A stretch of 59,983 nucleotides of DNA, taken from positions 1 to 59,983 of the forward strand of contig JAEUGW010000001.1 of assembly GCA_016795565.1 (NCBI GenBank). The letters are read 5' to 3'. Source of the stretch: Opitutaceae bacterium. GTDB lineage: Bacteria; Verrucomicrobiota; Verrucomicrobiia; Opitutales; Opitutaceae. Within the stretch, counting starts at the first letter, position 1. Each line of letters starts with the position of its first letter. Under the pieces are notes generated by a model, which had not been told where the DNA came from, ran no database searches, and worked only from the letters and a program-made list of their open reading frames with translations. Shown here piece after piece: positions 54,357-59,983 of the stretch. The translations under genes and the position numbers were made by a program.

Positions 54357-56786
54357 ATGAACACCCTCGCCCTTGGTTTTCGTTCATTGCGGCGCACTCC
54401 GCTGCTCGCGCTCACCATCATCGCCACGCTGGGCATCGCGCTCGCCGCGACCGCCCTCGTTTTCTCCTTCCTCAATTCCTTCCTGCTGCGGCCGCTGCCG
54501 TATGGCGACACCTCACGGCTGTTCGTCGTATTCGAGCAGTCGCTCAAGGGTGGCCGCGAAAACTCCACCCGCGTCACCTATGGCAACGTCGTCGCACTGC
54601 AGGAGCGCGCCAGCGTCTTCGCGCGGACCGGCATCTTCCGCAACGAGTCGGCCACCTTCCGCGCGGGCGATGCCACCGAGACGGCCTTCATCCAGCGCGT
54701 GACGGCCGACATCTTCCCGATGATGGGCGTCCGTGCCGCCCTCGGCACCGTCATCACGCCGGCCAACTCCGAGATTGGTGGCATCCGCACCATCGTGCTC
54801 TCCGACTCTCTCTGGCGCCGGCGCTTCGGCGCCGACCCGGGCATCGTCGGCCGCACCATCACCCTCGACACCACGCCATTCCACGTCGTCGGCGTTCTCC
54901 CGGCGGATTTCGTCGTGCCCTCCGGTGACGACAACCCGCAGGCTTGGGCTGCCCTGCTGCGCTCCGATTACCAGCCGAACGAGCGCACACAGCGCCGCCA
55001 CCACTTCTGGGGCGAACTCAAGCCCGGCGTCTCGCCGTCCGCCGCCCAGGCCGAGCTCGACGCCGTCGCCGCCGCGCTGCGCACCGAGTTTCCCCGCGAG
55101 AACGCCGATCGCGGATTCTATGCACAATCACTCCGCGACCACCTGCTCGGCAGCTTCGGCCGCCAGCTGCTGTTCCTGCAGGGTGCCGTCCTGCTCGTGC
55201 TCGTCGTCGCCTGCTTCAACTGCCTCTGCCTGCTCATCGCCCGCGCCATCCAGCGACGCCGCGAACTCGCGGTGCGCCTCGCCCTCGGCGCCGCCCGCCG
55301 CCACCTGCTGATGCAACTGCTCGCCGAGTCGCTCTGGCTGGCCCTGCCGGCTGCGGCGCTCGCCCTCGGGCTCGCCGCGGCCGCCCTGCCGGCCGGGGCT
55401 TCGTTGTTCCCAGGCTTCATCCAGGCCTCGCTGCAAACTCTCCCGCCCCCGCGCCTCGACGTGACGGTAGCCACCGCGGTCGTGGGTGCTGCGGTGGCGA
55501 TAGCCCTGACCTTCAGCGCCATCCCGCTCCTGCAGTCGCGCAAGCTCAACCTCGAGTCCACGTTGCGCGAAGGCGGCCGCTCCGCCGGCTCCCCGTCCGG
55601 CGCGCGCGCCGCGCGGTGGCTTGCCTCCGGCCAGGTGGCCGTCGCACTCGCCCTCCTGATTTCCGCCGCCCTGCTTTTGCGCAGCCAGCGCGAGTTGCAA
55701 CGCGTCGACCCCGGCCTGCCGGTCACCGAGTTCGACCAGTTCCGCGTCGGCCTGCGAGGGGAAGCGTTCCGCGACCCGGCGCGGCGCGTGCAGTTTTTTG
55801 AGCGCCTCCGCGACGAGATCGCCACCCTTCCGGGCGTGCGCGGCGTGGGTGTCGCCAGCTTCCTCTTCAGCCAGCCGCCGGGCGGTTACCAGGGTTTCAC
55901 GCAGGAAGGCGACGGCCTCGAGATCGCTGACACCCCGAAGCGCGCGCTGCCCAATTTCGTCCTGCCCGGTTCGATGGAAGCTCTCGGCTTCCGCCTCCTT
56001 GAAGGCCGGCTTCTCGCTGAAACCGATATCTTGGGGCGCCCGCCTGCCGTGCTAATCAGCGCTTCCCTCGCCGCGAAATACTGGCCGGGCCAGTCCGCAC
56101 TCGGCAAACGCGTGCGCATCGAGACCGTGGCCGCTGGCTGGCTGGAGGTCGTCGGTGTGGTTTCCGACTTGATGGGCGTCGGCAATCAGCCGCGCGTCGT
56201 GGACACCTTTTACCTCACTATCTCGCAGGGCAACCCACCGGGCTTGGGCATGGGCTACATCGTGCGCACCACCGCCGGCTTGGGCCGCCCCGACGGCCGC
56301 GCGTTCCAGCAGGTTCTGTCGCGCCTCGATCCGAACATGCAGTTGTTCGCCCACCTCGCGCCGTCCGAGATCTACGCGCGCTCGGCGTGGCAGTCGCGTT
56401 TCGTCACGCAACTGGTCGGGGGCTTCGCCCTGCTCGCCGTCGCCCTCGCCCTCGGCGGCATCTACGCGGTGAACTCGTTCTTCGTCGAGCGCCGCATCCA
56501 CGAGTTCGGCATCCGTTCCGCACTGGGAGCCTCCGGCTCCAACCTGCTCCAACTGGTCCTGCGCGACAGCCTCCGGCTCACCGCCTTCGGCCTCGGCCTC
56601 GGGCTGGTGCTGGCTTTCGGCGTCAGCCGCGGTCTGGGCCGCCTGCTCTACAACGTCGCGGCCGTGGACCCGGCCGTCTATGGCGTTGGGGCGCTGTTGA
56701 TGACCATCGCCTGTGTCGTGGCCTCGCTCCTGCCGGCCCGTCGCGCGGCGAAGGTAAATCCCATTGTTGCCCTGCGCACCGACTGA
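54357..56786 (+). CDS. ADOP-type ABC permease 5
   Basis: The 809-residue product starts MNTLALGFRSLRRTPLLALT and is the most divergent of the five. Same layout: helix IIATLGIALAATALVFSFL, MacB domain, FtsX block one (VVACFNCLCLLIARAIQRR, VRLALGAARRHLLMQ), central helix, second periplasmic part, and FtsX block two (LGGIYAVNSFFVERR, IRSALGASGSNLLQ). It ends KVNPIVALRTD. The next gene starts 31 bp later and may be co-transcribed. Confidence 0.88.
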   Translation: MNTLALGFRSLRRTPLLALTIIATLGIALAATALVFSFLNSFLLRPLPYGDTSRLFVVFEQSLKGGRENSTRVTYGNVVALQERASVFARTGIFRNESATFRAGDATETAFIQRVTADIFPMMGVRAALGTVITPANSEIGGIRTIVLSDSLWRRRFGADPGIVGRTITLDTTPFHVVGVLPADFVVPSGDDNPQAWAALLRSDYQPNERTQRRHHFWGELKPGVSPSAAQAELDAVAAALRTEFPRENADRGFYAQSLRDHLLGSFGRQLLFLQGAVLLVLVVACFNCLCLLIARAIQRRRELAVRLALGAARRHLLMQLLAESLWLALPAAALALGLAAAALPAGASLFPGFIQASLQTLPPPRLDVTVATAVVGAAVAIALTFSAIPLLQSRKLNLESTLREGGRSAGSPSGARAARWLASGQVAVALALLISAALLLRSQRELQRVDPGLPVTEFDQFRVGLRGEAFRDPARRVQFFERLRDEIATLPGVRGVGVASFLFSQPPGGYQGFTQEGDGLEIADTPKRALPNFVLPGSMEALGFRLLEGRLLAETDILGRPPAVLISASLAAKYWPGQSALGKRVRIETVAAGWLEVVGVVSDLMGVGNQPRVVDTFYLTISQGNPPGLGMGYIVRTTAGLGRPDGRAFQQVLSRLDPNMQLFAHLAPSEIYARSAWQSRFVTQLVGGFALLAVALALGGIYAVNSFFVERRIHEFGIRSALGASGSNLLQLVLRDSLRLTAFGLGLGLVLAFGVSRGLGRLLYNVAAVDPAVYGVGALLMTIACVVASLLPARRAAKVNPIVALRTD

Positions 56787-56817
56787 TGGAACCTACCTCT
56801 TCGTCCGCACCAACCGT

Positions 56818-57681
56818 ATGAATTTCCTCCGCGCCATCCTCGCCGCCGCCGTCCTCGCCACGCACGCTTCCGCCGCCCTTGACCCCGCCGTCTTCTCGGC
56901 CGCCGTCGAACTCTACCAGCAGCGCAAACCGGAGGCGCAGGCCGCATTCGCCCAGCTCGCCGCCGCCAACCCCGGGAACGCCGACGTCCAGTTCTATCTG
57001 GGCCGCCTCGCTCTCCAGCAGAACGACCACGAGGCCGCGGTCAACCATCTCGAAAAAGCCGTGGCCCTCTCGCCAGGAGACAGCCGCATGCACCACCGTC
57101 TGGGCGACGCCTACGGCCTGTCAGCCCAGAAGGCCGGCCTCTTTTCCAAGATGTCCCTCGCGGGCAAATGCCGCACGGCCTACGAGAAGGCCGTCGCGCT
57201 CGACCCCAAGAACATCGACGCCCGCCTCGCGCTCCTCGCCTTCTACCAGCAGGCCCCCGGCATCGCCGGCGGCGGCATCGACAAGGCCCACGCCCAGGCG
57301 CAGGAAATCAAGCAACTCGACGCCGGACGCGGCCGCCAGGCTGTCGCGGGGCTCTACATCGCCGAAAGGAAATATCCCGAGGCTTTCGCCGAGTTCGACG
57401 CTGTGCTGAAGGAAAAGCCGGACGACTATGCCGCACTCTATCAAGTCGGCCGCCTCGCCGCCGTCTCCGGCCAGCAACTCGACCGCGGTCTTGCCACGCT
57501 CCGCCAGTGTCTCAGCGCTCCGCCGCCGGAGAACCAGCCCGGGCACGCCGCCGTCCACTGGCGCCTCGGCAACATCCTGGAAAAGCAAAACGACAAGGCC
57601 GCCGCCCGTGCCGCCTACGAGGCCGCGTTGAAGGTCGATCCCAAGTTCCCGCAAGCCATCGAGGCGCTGAATAAACTCTGA
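56818..57681 (+). CDS. exported tetratricopeptide-repeat protein
   Basis: The 287-residue product has a signal peptide (MNFLRAILAAAVLATHASA) and about six TPR units, for example ADVQFYLGRLALQQNDHEAA, SRMHHRLGDAYGLSAQ, and AAVHWRLGNILEKQNDKAAA. It would be a periplasmic protein-binding scaffold. It lies close behind the permease array, which suggests but does not show a partnership. ATG 56818 is chosen because the signal peptide starts there. Confidence 0.85.
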   Translation: MNFLRAILAAAVLATHASAALDPAVFSAAVELYQQRKPEAQAAFAQLAAANPGNADVQFYLGRLALQQNDHEAAVNHLEKAVALSPGDSRMHHRLGDAYGLSAQKAGLFSKMSLAGKCRTAYEKAVALDPKNIDARLALLAFYQQAPGIAGGGIDKAHAQAQEIKQLDAGRGRQAVAGLYIAERKYPEAFAEFDAVLKEKPDDYAALYQVGRLAAVSGQQLDRGLATLRQCLSAPPPENQPGHAAVHWRLGNILEKQNDKAAARAAYEAALKVDPKFPQAIEALNKL

Positions 57682-57736
57682 GCCGGAAATTCGGCTGCAC
57701 CGCGCATGGACACCAATCGGCACGAATGAGACCGGA

Positions 57737-57761
57737 CCTTGGTAGTCTATTAAACTACCAA
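57737..57761. repeat. 25-bp palindrome, second copy
   Basis: CCTTGGTAGTCTATTAAACT followed by ACCAA is the reverse complement of 41225-41249, without mismatch. It is set within a larger spacer repeat whose flanks read GACACCAATCGGCACGAAT on the left and TTCGTGTTCCTTCGTGTCCA on the right. Confidence 0.85.
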
Positions 57762-57894
57762 CGTCTGAGAGTGCCACACCCCAGATATTTCGTGTTCCTT
57801 CGTGTCCACCTTGGTTGCACCGTTCCGATTCCTTCCGAACTCCTCCCGCCGCATCGCGGCTCGCAATCGCCGGGTTTTCCCTATGCTTGGGGCG

Positions 57895-59082
57895 ATGACC
57901 GACCAACTGCTCCGTGAGGATTTTCTGGCACAGCTCGGCGCGTGCATCCGCGACGGCAGCTTCGTGAAACTCACCCTCGGCAAGCCCCGCGGCCCCGACG
58001 CGACGTTGCGCAACCTCCTCGTGCGCCCGGTCACCCTGCGCGACGGCCCGCGCCTTTCCTTTGTCTGGCGCCATGAACGGCAGGACATCACCAAGAACCA
58101 CGCGCCGGAGGACGCCATCACCGAGCTCGCCGCGCTCATCGGCTCGGATTTCCATAGCGCCCACCTTTTCACCACCGCCCGGATGGCCCAGCTCGAGTTC
58201 AACAAGAAGGGCGAGCCGCGTCTGACCTATGGCCCGGCCGCTGCGGAGAAAGCGGCTGGGGAACACGACCGAGCCAAACAGCGTCTGCTCACGGCCGAAA
58301 GCCAGCCCTGGCTGGAAAAACTCGGCGTCACCACCGCGGCCGGCACCGTGCGCGAAAGCATGGCCGACAAACACCGCCAGATTCACAAGTTCGTCGAGAT
58401 CCTCAGTCACCTTGCCGCGGAGGCCGCCCTGCCCACGCACCGTCCGCTGGAAATCACCGACATGGGCTGCGGCAAGGGCTACCTGACCTTTGCGACGCAC
58501 GACTACTTCAACCTCGTCGCGTCACGCCCGGCTCACGTCCGCGGTGTCGAGGCCCGCTCCGAACTGGTCACGACCTGCAATCGCATCGCGCGCGAGACCG
58601 GCCGCGAGCGCCTCGACTTCGTGCAAGGCACGATCGAATCGACGAAGCTGCCCGCGCTCGACCTGCTCATCGCGCTCCATGCCTGCGACACCGCCACCGA
58701 CGATGCCCTCGCCCAGGGCGTGCAGGCCGGCGCCGCGCTGCTCGTCGTGTCCCCGTGCTGCCAGAAGGAGCTGCGGCCGCAACTCACGGCGGCACCGGTG
58801 CTCGCGCCCGCGCTGCGCCACGGCATTTTCCAGGAGCGGCACGCGGAATTCGCCACCGACGCGCTGCGCGCGCTGTTGCTCGAATGGGCCGGCTACGACA
58901 CGAAGGTTTTCGAGTTCATCTCCACCGAGCACACCGCGCGGAACCTGATGATCGCCGCCACGAAAAGGACTGGGGTCGCGCGCAGCGCGGAGGCGGCAAA
59001 GAAGATCCGCGAATTTGCCGCGTTCTACGGCATCAAGTCCCAGGCGCTGGCCCGGCAGCTCTATTTCGACCTCGGCGCATGA
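57895..59082 (+). CDS. SAM-dependent methyltransferase, METTL25/Methyltransf_32-like
   Basis: The 395-residue product has an N-terminal domain of about 160 residues, then a Rossmann methyltransferase core with motif I ITDMGCGKGYLTFATHDYF, an acidic VRGVEARSEL, a DLLIALHACDTATDDAL strand and the VVSPCCQKELRP segment. HACDTATD and SPCCQKE are typical of the family that includes the METTL25 and RRNAD1 proteins; rRNA or tRNA may be the substrate. The start is ATG 57895; a longer frame runs into the spacer repeat. Confidence 0.85.
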   Translation: MTDQLLREDFLAQLGACIRDGSFVKLTLGKPRGPDATLRNLLVRPVTLRDGPRLSFVWRHERQDITKNHAPEDAITELAALIGSDFHSAHLFTTARMAQLEFNKKGEPRLTYGPAAAEKAAGEHDRAKQRLLTAESQPWLEKLGVTTAAGTVRESMADKHRQIHKFVEILSHLAAEAALPTHRPLEITDMGCGKGYLTFATHDYFNLVASRPAHVRGVEARSELVTTCNRIARETGRERLDFVQGTIESTKLPALDLLIALHACDTATDDALAQGVQAGAALLVVSPCCQKELRPQLTAAPVLAPALRHGIFQERHAEFATDALRALLLEWAGYDTKVFEFISTEHTARNLMIAATKRTGVARSAEAAKKIREFAAFYGIKSQALARQLYFDLGA

Positions 59083-59105
59083 AGACCGACGAATCCCCAT
59101 GCTTG

Positions 59106-59201
59106 TCATTCTGAACGCAGTGAAGAATCCAGCGGGACTTACGCGTTCTCTTTCAGGCGGCGAACATCCAACTGGATTCTTCGCTCCGCTCAGAATGACA
59201 G
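59106..59201. repeat. dispersed palindromic repeat, 'attcttcgctccgctcagaa' type
   Basis: Arms CATTCTGAACGCAGTGAAGA and TGGATTCTTCGCTCCGCTC with AGAATG enclose a 40-bp centre. A degenerate copy is at 131-190. It fills the spacer between the two methyltransferase genes. Confidence 0.75.
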
Positions 59202-59232
59202 GTTTTGATAATTTGGCTGGTAGTTGCTTCCC

Positions 59233-59983
59233 ATGAACCTCGAATCCCTCGACTGGGAGGTGCTCGACCGGTTGCGCGAGACGTTCCTGACCGACGCGAA
59301 ATCGGCCGGCCCTTACTGGCACACCATCACCGACCTCGAGGCCTACAACCTCACCTACGGCGAACGCATCGGATGGAAATGGGACGCCGTGCTCACCGAG
59401 TTGAAGCAGCGCGGCTGGACGCCACCGGCCGACGCCACCCTCCTCGACTGGGGCTGCGGCAGCGGTGTGGCCGGGCGGCGAGTCATTGACGCCTTCAACC
59501 CGGCAAATTTTTCGCGCCTGATCGTCCACGACCATTCCGAGCTGGCCATGGATTTCTCCGAGCATCACGGCCGCAATCTCTATCCGAAGATCAAAGTCAG
59601 CCGGGCCGACATGCGCTTCCTGCGCGGCAACGAGCCGATCGGCGTCCTCGTGCTCAGCCATGTGCTCAACGAGCTCGACGACAACGCGCGGGCCGAACTC
59701 GCCGAACTCTGCATCCGTGCCCAAACCATCCTCTGGGTTGAGCCGGGCACGCACGAGGTCAGCCGCGCGCTCGGCGGTTGGCGGGAAAAGCTCCGCGCGA
59801 CCGGCCTCGTCGCCGTCGCCCCCTGCCCGCATCAGGCCGCGTGCGGCATCCTCGCGGCGGGCAACGAGCGGCACTGGTGCCACTTCTTCGCGTCGCCGCC
59901 CACGGGCCTCTATGCCGATTCCGCGTGGGTGAAGTTCGGCCAGCGCGCCGGCATCGACCTGCGCTCGCTGCCATATTCGTTCC
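59233..59983 (+). CDS. Rsm22-like ribosomal methyltransferase, 3' truncated by window
   Basis: The frame is open from ATG 59233 to the window edge, 250 residues without a stop. It has motif I ATLLDWGCGSGVAGRRV, VLVLSHVLNELDD, WVEPGTHEVSRAL, and the Cys/His cluster PCPHQAACGIL followed by RHWCHFFA. This combination marks the Rsm22/METTL17 family linked to small ribosomal subunit assembly; the cysteines bind an iron-sulfur cluster in METTL17. It follows another methyltransferase gene after a repeat. Confidence 0.85.
   Translation, partial: MNLESLDWEVLDRLRETFLTDAKSAGPYWHTITDLEAYNLTYGERIGWKWDAVLTELKQRGWTPPADATLLDWGCGSGVAGRRVIDAFNPANFSRLIVHDHSELAMDFSEHHGRNLYPKIKVSRADMRFLRGNEPIGVLVLSHVLNELDDNARAELAELCIRAQTILWVEPGTHEVSRALGGWREKLRATGLVAVAPCPHQAACGILAAGNERHWCHFFASPPTGLYADSAWVKFGQRAGIDLRSLPYSF

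Noticed and set aside
41222..57761. The region between the two 25-bp palindromes as an integrated element
   Set aside because: The copies are inverted, and the genes between include ordinary exported proteins and permeases with no mobility genes apart from the dead fragment. No evidence that the segment moves as a unit.

Overview
The window is high-GC, gene-dense bacterial DNA. It most likely comes from a Verrucomicrobiota member of the Opitutaceae type. The basis is a D-B-C-A pseudopilin cassette of the kind described in Verrucomicrobium and Chthoniobacter, two rho genes, a Pro/Gly/Arg-rich N-terminal extension on one Rho, tandem orphan ADOP-type permeases, and many dispersed palindromic intergenic repeats. 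The lineage is inferred; no rRNA or other taxonomic marker is present.

Region by region. 1-3.7 kb: tetrapyrrole genes hemC-hemD, tRNA-Val, asd, and a divergent L,D-transpeptidase. 3.8-10.4 kb: a P1B-4-type metal ATPase, a DinG-like helicase, a PP2C phosphatase, a small TPR protein, a sugar nucleotidyltransferase and a CAT-anticodon tRNA. 10.4-15.2 kb: a six-gene pseudopilin operon on the minus strand whose order (G, G-like, H-, I-, J-, K-like) matches classical type II secretion. 15.2-24.3 kb: acs, a short rho, an uncharacterised 585-residue protein, ppk2, a PPP phosphatase, an isochorismatase-family hydrolase and a YhaM-like nuclease. 24.3-32.7 kb: a minus-strand operon coaE, long rho, pilB-like ATPase, pilT, gspE, gspF, which supplies motors for type IV pilus or type II secretion. 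32.7-41.1 kb: HD hydrolase, comM/yifB, trhO, tRNA-Glu, ndk, glgA, rnr and a DUF5069-like gene. 41.1-43.8 kb: a decayed integron-type integrase end, a DUF4097-like exported protein and a TPR/beta-propeller exported protein. 43.9-56.8 kb: five consecutive ADOP-type permeases of about 800 residues with no ATPase gene nearby. 56.8 kb to the end: an exported TPR protein, a METTL25-like methyltransferase and an Rsm22-like methyltransferase cut by the window edge.

The most unusual material is in gene ends and spacers. At three places (gspF 3' end, first ADOP 3' end, third ADOP 5' end) a second copy of the terminal 7-9 codons lies about 70-110 bp beyond the functional end. The differences between copies are almost all synonymous, and a short palindromic repeat sits between them. 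At the two ADOP sites the old spacer hairpin abuts the relic, not the functional end. One palindromic repeat family is also found in frame inside gspF, where it encodes part of a linker. Four ADOP spacers carry modular TTCTC/TTAATC hairpins, one of them a half copy. A 25-bp palindrome occurs both at the end of the integrase relic and 16.5 kb away. All functions are read from sequence motifs; no database search was run.
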